From: an uncultured Acidimicrobiaceae bacterium
GTDB lineage: Bacteria; Actinomycetota; Acidimicrobiia; Acidimicrobiales; Microtrichaceae
Length of the DNA stretch: 7,552 nucleotides
NCBI GenBank assembly: GCA_937868025.1
Contig: CALMLJ010000599.1
Location: forward strand, 1-7,552
Direction of reading: 5' to 3'
Shown: piece after piece, positions 1 to 6,403 of the stretch
Numbering within the stretch: position 1 is the first letter of the stretch
Layout of the letters: the number at the start of each line of letters is the position of its first letter
Program-made: the position numbers and the translations under genes
Notes under the pieces: model-generated
What the model was told of the DNA's origin: nothing
Database searches by the model: none
What the model saw: the letters and a program-made list of their open reading frames with translations, nothing else

Positions 1-515
1 GACGGATCGATGCCGTGGCGAGCGAACGCGGCGAGGTAGGAGGTCTCGTCCTTCTCGTGGAGGATCTCGATTGCGTCGAACCGCTCTGCGAGAGCGGACG
101 CGTCGATCTTGCGGTGCTGATCCTTCAGGTCACCCTTGGTGAGCAGCACGAGACGGTGGTGCGAGAGGGCGTCGAGGGCTTCGACCGCCCCGTCGAGGAA
201 CTCGACCGGATGCGCCATCATCGCCTTCGCCCGGTTGATCAGCCGCATGAGCTCGCTTGCCGGGATGGCGCCGCCCGAGGCGGTGATGGCCGCCTCGATC
301 ATCGAGATCGTCGCGCCCTTGATGCCGTAGCCGAAGGCCGGGATGTTGACGGTCTCGGTGGCGATCAGGAGGTCGTGCGCCGCCTGCGCCGGGTCGTCGA
401 AGTCGGCGAGATACGGCGCGGCGACATCGGCGAAGAGGTCGTAGCTCTCCATGAAGTAGGACTCGTTGTGCCACAGGGTGTCGTCGGCGTCGAACCCCAC
501 CCACGTCTCGGTCAT
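1..515 (-). CDS. HAD-superfamily hydrolase, 3' part cut off by window edge
   Basis: The first 171 residues of a haloacid-dehalogenase-type phosphohydrolase; the C-terminus lies outside the window. Motif I is FDADDTLW, with the nucleophile Asp9 and the acid/base Asp11 of the DxDxT signature. Motif II is the Thr126 of LLTKGD, and Lys155 in LHEKDE fits motif III. Motif IV (the Mg-binding acidic pair) would lie beyond the edge. Residues about 20-100 form the helical cap expected of subclass I enzymes (COG1011-like), which usually hydrolyse small phosphomonoesters such as nucleotides or sugar phosphates. The substrate cannot be told from this fragment. The ATG start lies 12 bases after the stop of the upstream acetyltransferase gene on the same strand, with no clear Shine-Dalgarno sequence, so it is probably co-transcribed and perhaps translated by reinitiation. 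A nucleotidase role would suit the neighbouring nucleoside genes, but that is inference. Family call firm, function open. Confidence 0.88.
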   Translation of the reverse strand, partial: MTETWVGFDADDTLWHNESYFMESYDLFADVAAPYLADFDDPAQAAHDLLIATETVNIPAFGYGIKGATISMIEAAITASGGAIPASELMRLINRAKAMMAHPVEFLDGAVEALDALSHHRLVLLTKGDLKDQHRKIDASALAERFDAIEILHEKDETSYLAAFARHGIDP

Positions 516-527
516 CCGCACATCGTG

Positions 528-1736
528 TCAGAAGAAGCTGCCGCAGAATGCCAGCGGCCGGTGGGCGAACAGGGCGTCGGCGCGGCGCACGGCGTCGGCG
601 TCACCCGAGGCGCGACCGCCCGCGACGAGCTCCCACCAACTGGTCGAGCCGAGGTACGCGGCACTCAAACCGGCGATGTCGGTCGCGATGCCGGCGGTGG
701 TGTCGGTCCGCTTCGCTCCGTCGGGTCCGATCGTCCACGAACCGGTGTTGTCGTCGTAGCGACCGTCGGTGACGGCGATGGTCACAGGGGCGGCGTCGTT
801 GACGGTTCGCGCCGTGAGGGCGGCGTCGACGTCGAGGATCCTCAGCCAGATCTCGTCGTAGCGTGCCCGCAGGCCGACGGCGCGGGGGTCGGCGGCGAGC
901 TGGAACAACAGGTCGTCGGTCGGGAGCTCCATCAGGTCGAGCGTCTGCACGAGATCGAGACCCAGCAGGTAGTCCCACAGCGCCGCCTCGACCTCGGGGG
1001 TGGCGGCGCGAACCTCGGCCACGTCGCCGGCCCCGGTCTCCATCAACCCGTCGCGATCCTTCCAGGCGACCGAGTACTGCGCGTAGCCGTCGTCGATCCC
1101 GTCGGGCGAGGTGTGCACGACGACCCGGTCGGCGGTGTGTCCCTCGATGGCCTCCTCGAGGTAGCGGCGCCACATCCACTCCGCTCTCCCGACCGCACCG
1201 GGGCGGTGGGTGCACCGCTCATACAGCGGCGGCACGACGTCGAGCAGCTCCGTCGGCGCGAGCAGCCGGAAGGCGCCGGGGGTTGCGGTCGCGGTGCGGC
1301 GCGCCCGGGCGGTGTCGATGCGCACGGTGAGGCGGTGGCTCGCGATGCCGTAGCCGTAGCGCCCGTAGATGCCGGCCTCGCTGGCGCGGAGCGCTGCCAG
1401 GACCTGGCCCCGTTCCCGGGCATTGTCGGCGAGCTCGCCGAGGAGCGCGGTGAGCACACCTCGACGCCGGTGGGTGGGAAGTACCCCGACGCGGGTGACG
1501 CCCGCGGTCGGAACCCACGCGCCGCCGGGGACGAGCATCTCGAAGCGGTAGGCCGCGACGTGGCCGATGCACGCGTCGAGTTCCCAGGCGGCGATGCCGT
1601 CCTGGTCGGCCCAGCTGGGTTCGGTCTTCGCCCAGTCCTCGTCGGTGGCGGCGCCCGTGAGCAGGGCAGTCCGCATGGCATCGCCGCACACCCGCCATTC
1701 GTCCGGCGTCGTGGGGCGGGTCACGTAGGCGGTCAT
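528..1736 (-). CDS. Eis-family GNAT N-acetyltransferase (second of tandem pair)
   Basis: A 402-residue protein of the Eis family, acetyl-CoA-dependent enzymes that acetylate amines; Mycobacterium tuberculosis Eis multiply acetylates aminoglycosides and is of similar length. The N-terminal GNAT domain (about 1-145) carries the acetyl-CoA pyrophosphate loop VGVLPTHRRRG at 83-93. It also has the motif IYGRYGYG at 123-130, whose Tyr124 matches the general-acid Tyr of the family. A second degenerate GNAT-like region follows (about 150-290), then an SCP2-like domain with [12 protein letters not shown] at 353-364. The chain ends in GSFF; in Eis the C-terminal Phe carboxylate acts as the general base, so this terminus is probably functional. 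The ATG overlaps the TGA of the upstream paralogue by one base, and a GGGAG sits 9 bases before it. Longer open reading frame upstream is ignored because it runs antisense-like through the paralogue. The natural substrate is unknown; aminoglycoside modification should not be assumed. Confidence 0.93.
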   Translation of the reverse strand: MTAYVTRPTTPDEWRVCGDAMRTALLTGAATDEDWAKTEPSWADQDGIAAWELDACIGHVAAYRFEMLVPGGAWVPTAGVTRVGVLPTHRRRGVLTALLGELADNARERGQVLAALRASEAGIYGRYGYGIASHRLTVRIDTARARRTATATPGAFRLLAPTELLDVVPPLYERCTHRPGAVGRAEWMWRRYLEEAIEGHTADRVVVHTSPDGIDDGYAQYSVAWKDRDGLMETGAGDVAEVRAATPEVEAALWDYLLGLDLVQTLDLMELPTDDLLFQLAADPRAVGLRARYDEIWLRILDVDAALTARTVNDAAPVTIAVTDGRYDDNTGSWTIGPDGAKRTDTTAGIATDIAGLSAAYLGSTSWWELVAGGRASGDADAVRRADALFAHRPLAFCGSFF

Positions 1737-2947
1737 CAGAAGAAGCTCCCGCTGAAGGTGAGTGGCCGGTGAGCGAACACGGCATCGGCGCGTCGGACGG
1801 TGGCGTCGTCGTTCGCCTCGGCACGTCCCGCAGAGGTGAGGTCCGCCCAGCTGGTGGAGCCGAGATAGGCGGCGCTGAGGCCGGCGATGTCGGTCGTGAG
1901 GTCGGCGAGGTCGTCGGTCGCGGTCGCCGCTCCGGCCCCGATGCGCCAGCGTCGGCTCGCACCGTCGGCCCCGGAATCGACGAGGCCGACCACGATCGGC
2001 GCGGCGTCGGCCCACGATCGCCCCGCCAGCGCCGCGTCGACGTCGAGGATCCGCAACCACTGCTCGTCCCAGCGCATACCGACGCGTACGGCGCGGAAGT
2101 CGGCGGCGGCGTGGAAGAGGACACTGTCGGCGGCGAGCTCATCGACGCTCAGCTGACGGACGAGCGGGATGTCGAACAGGAACTGCCACAGTGCCAGCTC
2201 GACCTCCGGCGAGGTCGCCCACACCTCGTGCACCTTCCCGGTGCCGTGGTCGGCGCCGAAGATGTCGTCGGACCAGTTGAGTTGATAGTGGGCATAGCCG
2301 TCCGGCTCGCCCGTGGCGGACCGGTGCACGACGACGTTCTCCACGCTGTGGCCGGTGACTGCGTTCTCGAAGAACCGGCCCCACAGCCAGTCCGGGCGGG
2401 CGATGCGCCCCGGACGACGATCGGCGCGGTCATAGATCGGTCGGACGGTGTCGAGGATCTCGGCGCCGGGGACCAGATCGAAGGTGCCGTCGGTCGTTGC
2501 TCCTCGAAGCGGACGGGCGCGGGCGACGTCGATGGTCACCGTGAGTGCGTCGCCCGCCATGCCGAATCCGAAGTTGCCGTAGATCGTCGCCTCGCTGGCC
2601 CGCAGTGACGCCAGCGCGACGCCGTCGGCGATGGCGTCGGCGATGAGGGCGTCGATCAGTCGACGGAAGATCCCCTGGCGGACATGGGTGGGGAGCACTC
2701 CGGCGCTGGTCACGCCGATCGTTGTGAGGTGGGCGCCACCGGGCGCCGTGGTCTCGGTGTCGAACGAACCGACGTGGCCGACGCAACGATCACCGTCCCA
2801 CGCCGAGAACGAACGCAACGACAGCCACCGGGCCTCGTGCTTGGCCCACGTCTCGTCGTCGGGCGGGTTGTCCAGGAGGGCCACCCTCGTGGCGTTGGCG
2901 GCGGCCCGTCGTTCCTCGGGCGCCGTTGCCCGGACCTCGATACCCAT
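1736..2947 (-). CDS. Eis-family GNAT N-acetyltransferase (first of tandem pair)
   Basis: A 403-residue paralogue of the downstream gene, with the same three-part layout. The GNAT domain has the acetyl-CoA loop [11 protein letters not shown] at 82-92 and the catalytic motif IYGNFGFG at 122-129 (Tyr123). A middle GNAT-like region follows, then an SCP2-like C-terminal domain containing [11 protein letters not shown] at 297-307 and [12 protein letters not shown] at 353-364. It also ends in GSFF, matching the C-terminal carboxylate mechanism known for Eis. The ATG at 2947 is chosen because residue 1 onward aligns with the paralogue's start; extension upstream would run across the divergent phosphorylase gene. 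No good Shine-Dalgarno sequence precedes it (the bases are C-rich), so a leaderless or short-leader message is possible. It is divergent from the phosphorylase gene with 63 bases between the starts. By eye about half of the residues match the paralogue, most strongly in the last third, which suggests an old duplication. Substrate unknown. Confidence 0.93.
   Translation of the reverse strand: MGIEVRATAPEERRAAANATRVALLDNPPDDETWAKHEARWLSLRSFSAWDGDRCVGHVGSFDTETTAPGGAHLTTIGVTSAGVLPTHVRQGIFRRLIDALIADAIADGVALASLRASEATIYGNFGFGMAGDALTVTIDVARARPLRGATTDGTFDLVPGAEILDTVRPIYDRADRRPGRIARPDWLWGRFFENAVTGHSVENVVVHRSATGEPDGYAHYQLNWSDDIFGADHGTGKVHEVWATSPEVELALWQFLFDIPLVRQLSVDELAADSVLFHAAADFRAVRVGMRWDEQWLRILDVDAALAGRSWADAAPIVVGLVDSGADGASRRWRIGAGAATATDDLADLTTDIAGLSAAYLGSTSWADLTSAGRAEANDDATVRRADAVFAHRPLTFSGSFF
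1746..1750 (-). promoter_or_regulatory. Shine-Dalgarno site inside the upstream gene's last codons
   Basis: GGGAG on the minus strand, 9 bases before the ATG at 1736. It is embedded in the codons for the conserved Gly-Ser of the GSFF tail of the upstream acetyltransferase. Together with the TGATG overlap this supports translational coupling of the two paralogues and fixes the start of the second. Confidence 0.6.
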
Positions 2948-3010
2948 GGGGGAGATCGTGGCAGTTCGCGCGGGGAGCACGCTGCGGATTTCGGGCGCGA
3001 GACTGGCGGC
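2948..3010. promoter_or_regulatory. 63-base divergent intergenic region
   Basis: This is the only space available for promoters of the acetyltransferase/HAD unit (leftward) and the nucleoside unit (rightward). I see no confident -10/-35 pair and no clear Shine-Dalgarno sequence before either ATG. The two promoters must lie very close together or overlap, and leaderless transcription in one or both directions is plausible. No inverted repeat long enough to call an operator is visible. Confidence 0.45.
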
Positions 3011-3826
3011 ATGCCGAATCCCTACGCCCGCGCCGAAGCCGCTGCTGCCGTCATTCGTTCCCGTCTCGTTCCCGAGCCGAAGGTCGCGGTCGTGCTCGGA
3101 TCCGGTTGGGTGGGCGTCGCCGAAGGCCTCGGGTCGACACTCGCCGAGCTGCCGCTCGCCGAGCTGCCACACGTGCCGGCACCGACGGTGGCCGGTCACT
3201 CCGGTGTCGCCCGCGCCGTCGATGTCGGCGGTGTCCCGACGTTGGTGCTCGGCGGTCGGTCGCACCTCTACGAGGGACACCCCGTCGACACCGTGGTGCA
3301 CACGGTGCGGGCGGCGGTCCTTGCCGGGTGCTCGACCGTGGTGCTCACCAACGCGTGCGGGTCGCTCGACGCCGCGATGGGAGTCGGCCAGCCGGTCCTC
3401 CTGAGCGACCAGCTCAACCTCACCGGTGCGAACCCGATGGCCGGTGGCGACCCGCCCGAGGGCTACCCCGGGCGGTTCTGCGACCTCACCGAGATCTACA
3501 GCCGGCGCCTCCGCGGCGCTGCCCGCGAGCTCGATCCGTCGCTGCCCGAAGGCGTGTACGCCGGCATGCTCGGCGGCAGCTACGAGACGCCCGCTGAGAT
3601 TCGGATGTTGCGGACGCTGGGTGCCGATCTCGTCGGCATGTCGACCGTGCTTGAGTCGATCGCAGCGCGGCATCTCGGTGCCGAGGTTGCCGGCGTGTCG
3701 CTCGTGACGAACCTGGCGGCCGGGATGGGCGCGGAGTTGAGCCACGCCGAGGTGCTCGACGCCGGGCGGGCCTCGGCCGACCGGCTGATGACCCTCGTCG
3801 CCGGCATCGTCGCGGCCGCCGTCTGA
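3011..3826 (+). CDS. Purine nucleoside phosphorylase (trimeric type)
   Basis: A 271-residue cytosolic enzyme that splits purine (deoxy)nucleosides with phosphate into free base and (deoxy)ribose 1-phosphate. Length and motifs match the trimeric class II family (human PNP and M. tuberculosis PNP). Phosphate-binding residues are seen in VLGSGW (Ser31), AGHSG (His63) and GRSHLYEG at 82-89 (Arg83, His85, with Tyr87 and Glu88). The base and sugar pocket is seen in TNACG at 113-117, GGSYET at 188-193 (Glu192), GMST at 209-212 (Met210) and TNLAAG at 233-238 (Asn234). His245 in SHAEVL matches the sugar-contacting His of the human enzyme. Glu and Asn at the base site suggest a 6-oxopurine preference (inosine, guanosine). 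TNACGS replaces the common TNAAGG. It is first in the plus-strand unit, 29 bases before the aldolase gene. The ATG at 3011 is preferred because upstream in-frame codons would overlap the divergent gene and lie outside the family's length. S-methyl-5'-thioadenosine phosphorylase is a less likely alternative. Confidence 0.94.
   Translation: MPNPYARAEAAAAVIRSRLVPEPKVAVVLGSGWVGVAEGLGSTLAELPLAELPHVPAPTVAGHSGVARAVDVGGVPTLVLGGRSHLYEGHPVDTVVHTVRAAVLAGCSTVVLTNACGSLDAAMGVGQPVLLSDQLNLTGANPMAGGDPPEGYPGRFCDLTEIYSRRLRGAARELDPSLPEGVYAGMLGGSYETPAEIRMLRTLGADLVGMSTVLESIAARHLGAEVAGVSLVTNLAAGMGAELSHAEVLDAGRASADRLMTLVAGIVAAAV
3140..3169 (+). repeat. 15-base tandem duplication inside the phosphorylase gene
   Basis: Two adjacent copies of CTCGCCGAGCTGCC plus one base (G in the first, A in the second) encode LAELP twice, at residues 44-53 of the phosphorylase. 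It stays in frame and lies in the variable loop before the AGHSG phosphate motif, so it is probably a tolerated slippage expansion. Confidence 0.8.
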
Positions 3827-3855
3827 GGGCGGGGTCCGACATACTGGGTCGCGTC

Positions 3856-4824
3856 ATGGAAGCCGCAGCCACCAACTCGGTCGTCGGTGCAGCCTCGCTG
3901 TCCGGTGCGGCGCCCCCCGCTGGTGCGGTGCGCCTCTCCCAGGTGAGGGTGCGCCCTGTCGACGGGCTCGCCCTCGAGACGAGGGCCGCCGAGCTCGGTA
4001 CCCGCTCGATCAAGGGTTCGGCACAGCTCGCCGCGCTCGAGCTGACGGTCCGGTGCATGGACCTCACGACGCTCGAGGGCGCCGACACGCCCGGTCGCGT
4101 GCGCGGACTGTGTGGTCGGGCGAAACATCCCGATCCGGAGGACCCGACGTGTCCTCCGGTCGCCGCCGTCTGCGTCTACCCGTCGCTCGTGTCGGTGGCG
4201 GTCGAGGCGACGGCCGGGTCCACGGTGAAGGTGGCGTCGGTCGCCGGCGCGTTTCCGTCGGGGCAGAGTTCGATCGCCAACCGCCTCGACGACATCCGCC
4301 GGGCCGTGGCCGATGGGGCCGACGAGATCGACATCGTGATCGATCGCGGCAAGTTCCTGTCGGGTCGGTTGGGGGAGTGCTACGACGAGATCGCGGCCGC
4401 CAAGTCGGCCTGTGGCACCGCCCACCTCAAGACGATCCTCGAAGTGGGAGAACTCGGCAGCTTCGACGCCATCCGTCGGGCGTCGATGCTGGCGATGGCG
4501 GCCGGCTCCGATGTCATCAAGACGTCCACCGGCAAGATCGGGGTGTCCGCCACGCCACCCATCGCCTTGTGCATGGCCGAGGCGATCCGCGACTTCGCCG
4601 ACCAGACCGGCCGCCCCGTCGGTCTCAAGCTCGCCGGTGGCATCCGCACCACCAAGCAGGCGGCGCACTACCTCGTAATCGTGAACGAGACCCTCGGTGC
4701 GGCCTGGCTCCATCCCGACTGGTTCCGCTTCGGTGCGTCCGGGCTGCTCAACGACGTCCTGCTGCAACGTCGCTTCCATGCCACCGGCCGCTACGCCCGC
4801 CCGTCCGACCTTCCCGTCGACTGA
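3856..4824 (+). CDS. deoC: Deoxyribose-phosphate aldolase (DERA), long human-like form
   Basis: A 322-residue class I aldolase that cleaves 2-deoxyribose 5-phosphate to glyceraldehyde 3-phosphate and acetaldehyde in the cytosol. The Schiff-base Lys222 lies in DVIKTSTGK, and the second active-site Lys258 in GLKLAGGIRT. Asp159 in EIDIVID matches the proton-relay Asp102 of E. coli, Cys106 lies in VCVYP, and DLTTLEG at 69-75 opens the barrel. The sequence follows human DERA (about 318 residues) more closely than the shorter E. coli enzyme, including AHLKTILEVGELG and the C-terminal TGRYARPSDLP. The first 25 or so residues are Ala/Ser/Gly-rich and less conserved. It sits 29 bases after the phosphorylase and 28 bases before the dehydrogenase, so it is probably in one operon. 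There is no clear Shine-Dalgarno sequence before the ATG. It acts on the phosphorylase product after isomerisation by a phosphopentomutase not found in the window. Confidence 0.95.
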   Translation: MEAAATNSVVGAASLSGAAPPAGAVRLSQVRVRPVDGLALETRAAELGTRSIKGSAQLAALELTVRCMDLTTLEGADTPGRVRGLCGRAKHPDPEDPTCPPVAAVCVYPSLVSVAVEATAGSTVKVASVAGAFPSGQSSIANRLDDIRRAVADGADEIDIVIDRGKFLSGRLGECYDEIAAAKSACGTAHLKTILEVGELGSFDAIRRASMLAMAAGSDVIKTSTGKIGVSATPPIALCMAEAIRDFADQTGRPVGLKLAGGIRTTKQAAHYLVIVNETLGAAWLHPDWFRFGASGLLNDVLLQRRFHATGRYARPSDLPVD

Positions 4825-4840
4825 GTCGACACCGTCCACC

Positions 4841-4844
4841 GAGG
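4841..4844 (+). promoter_or_regulatory. Shine-Dalgarno site that sets the GTG start of the aldehyde dehydrogenase
   Basis: GAGG lies 8 bases before GTG at 4853. It is the only good ribosome-binding match after the aldolase stop. The next in-frame candidates upstream (ATG at 4778 and 4697) lie inside the aldolase gene and would add a non-homologous tail. Confidence 0.55.
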
Positions 4845-4852
4845 CCGCCATC

Positions 4853-6403
4853 GTGACCGACATCGAACCCACGTCCGCTCCGTCGTCCCCGACGCCGACG
4901 TCCGACAGCGCGCCGCTCGCGTCGGCCACGGCGTTCGCCGCCTACGCGCCGGCGACCGAGTCGCGGTCGATCGTCACCATCGCCGAGGAGCACGGGCTCT
5001 GGATCGGCGGCGAGTGGGGTCCGGCCGAGGGTGGAGCGTCGTTCGCGTCGATCGAGCCGGCGACGGGGGCATCACTCTCGCTCGTCGCCGACGCCTCGGC
5101 CGCCGACGTCGACCGGGCGGTGGCCGCCGCCCGCGCCGCCTACGACTCGACGTGGCGTGACCTCGCCCCCGCGGCTCGGGGTCGCTACCTGTTCCGCATC
5201 GCGAGGCTGATCCAGGAACGTGCCCGCGAGTTCGCCGTGCTCGAATCGATCGACGGCGGCAAGCCGATCCGGGAGTCCCGCGACGTCGACGTCCCGTTGG
5301 CCGCGGCGCACTTCTTCCACTACGCGGGCTGGGCCGACAAGCTCGAGTGGGCGATCGGCGCCGGTGCGTCGCCGCGGCCGCTCGGGGTGGCGGCCCAGAT
5401 CATCCCGTGGAACTTTCCGCTCCTGATGGCGGCGTGGAAGATCGCCCCGGCACTTGCATGCGGCAACACGGTCGTCCTCAAGCCCGCCGAGACGACGTCG
5501 CTCACCGCGCTGCTGCTCGCCGAGGTGATCGCCGAGGCCGACCTGCCGCCGGGCGTGGTGAACATCGTCACCGGGGGCGGAGCCACGGGGGCGGCGCTCA
5601 GTTCTCATCGTGGTGTCGACAAGGTGGCCTTCACGGGTTCGACCGAGGTCGGCCGGGCGATCCGCCGGGCCACAGCGGCGACAGGCGCGCGCGTCACGCT
5701 CGAGCTCGGCGGCAAGTCGGCGCACGTGATCTTCGACGACGCACCGATCGATCAGGCCGTCGAAGGGGTGGTCCGGGGCATCTGGTTCAACCAGGGCCAC
5801 GTGTGCTGCGCCGGCAGCCGGTTGCTGTTGCAGGAGTCCATCGCCGACGAGTTCCTCGAGAAGCTGCGTCGTCGTATGGAGCTGCTGCGCATCGGCGACC
5901 CGCTCGACAAGAACACCGACATCGGGGCCATCAACTCGCGTGAGCAGCTCGATCGGATCGTGGAACTCGTGGCGGCCGGCGTCGACGAGGGCGCGGAGAT
6001 CGTGCAGTCGAGCTGCCCGCTGCCCGAGACGGGGTGGTTCTACCCGCCGACCATCCTCAGCGGTGTGGACACCAGCCACCGGGTGGCCACCGAGGAGATC
6101 TTCGGGCCGGTCCTCGCCGTCATGACCTTCCGCACGCCCGAAGAAGCCGTCGCCAAGGCGAACGCGACGCCCTACGGCCTGGCAGCCGGCGTGTGGACCG
6201 AGAGCGGCTCGCGCATCTTGTGGATGAGTCGAAAGCTGCGGGCCGGTGTCGTGTGGGCCAACACCTACAACCAGTTCGACCCGACCAGTCCGTTCGGCGG
6301 CATGCGCGAGTCGGGCTTCGGCCGGGAGGGGGGCCGCCACGGCCTCGAGGCCTATCTCGACCTCTCGCCGCTGGGCGTCGACCGGATCGGAGTGGGTGCG
6401 TGA
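4853..6403 (+). CDS. Aldehyde dehydrogenase, catalytically complete (possible N-terminal partner of a split ALDH16)
   Basis: A 516-residue NAD(P)+-dependent aldehyde dehydrogenase that oxidises an aldehyde to its acid. The active-site set is intact: Asn187 in IIPWNFP, cofactor-binding Lys210 in VVLKPAE, the Rossmann motif FTGSTEVG at 260-267, general-base Glu284 in LELGGK, nucleophile Cys318 in GHVCCAGSR, Glu415 and Phe417 in EEIFGP, and PFGGMRESG at 480-488. His316 stands where most relatives have Gln (GQxCCAG). Residues 1-40 are a Pro/Ser/Thr/Ala-rich tail, probably disordered, before the true start of the fold near EEHGLWIGG. The C-terminus ends soon after GLEAYLDL and lacks the usual EVKTV-type oligomerisation strand. 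It lies 28 bases after deoC and overlaps the next gene by four bases (GTGA). Acetaldehyde released by DeoC is the likely substrate by context, not proven. It is not of the CoA-acylating class as far as motifs show. Confidence 0.92.
   Translation: MTDIEPTSAPSSPTPTSDSAPLASATAFAAYAPATESRSIVTIAEEHGLWIGGEWGPAEGGASFASIEPATGASLSLVADASAADVDRAVAAARAAYDSTWRDLAPAARGRYLFRIARLIQERAREFAVLESIDGGKPIRESRDVDVPLAAAHFFHYAGWADKLEWAIGAGASPRPLGVAAQIIPWNFPLLMAAWKIAPALACGNTVVLKPAETTSLTALLLAEVIAEADLPPGVVNIVTGGGATGAALSSHRGVDKVAFTGSTEVGRAIRRATAATGARVTLELGGKSAHVIFDDAPIDQAVEGVVRGIWFNQGHVCCAGSRLLLQESIADEFLEKLRRRMELLRIGDPLDKNTDIGAINSREQLDRIVELVAAGVDEGAEIVQSSCPLPETGWFYPPTILSGVDTSHRVATEEIFGPVLAVMTFRTPEEAVAKANATPYGLAAGVWTESGSRILWMSRKLRAGVVWANTYNQFDPTSPFGGMRESGFGREGGRHGLEAYLDLSPLGVDRIGVGA
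6389..6392 (+). promoter_or_regulatory. Shine-Dalgarno site for the downstream dehydrogenase-like gene
   Basis: GGAG lies 7 bases before the GTG at 6400, within the last codons of the preceding dehydrogenase. With the GTGA stop/start overlap it selects this start and indicates coupled translation of the two genes. Confidence 0.6.

Noticed and set aside
15..1772. Long plus-strand open frame of 585 codons
   Set aside because: It lies antisense to the HAD and acetyltransferase genes, which have clear motifs. It has the Arg/Gly/Val/Asp-rich composition of a GC-rich antisense shadow and matches no family I recognise.
2948..3745. Upstream extension of the first acetyltransferase frame to 669 codons
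   Set aside because: It would run antisense through most of the phosphorylase gene, and family alignment begins at the ATG at 2947.
3840..3845. CATACT as a possible -10 box just before deoC, giving a leaderless message
   Set aside because: No matching -35 is seen, the spacing to the ATG is only fair, and the 29-base gap is better explained by readthrough from the phosphorylase gene.
3580..4929. Minus-strand open frame of 449 codons across the phosphorylase and deoC
   Set aside because: Antisense to two well-supported genes, with no recognisable domain.
3856..4972. N-terminal tails of DeoC and the dehydrogenase as microcompartment-targeting peptides
   Set aside because: Neither shows an amphipathic helix at the terminus, no shell-protein gene is present, and the dehydrogenase is not of the CoA-acylating kind usual in such compartments.
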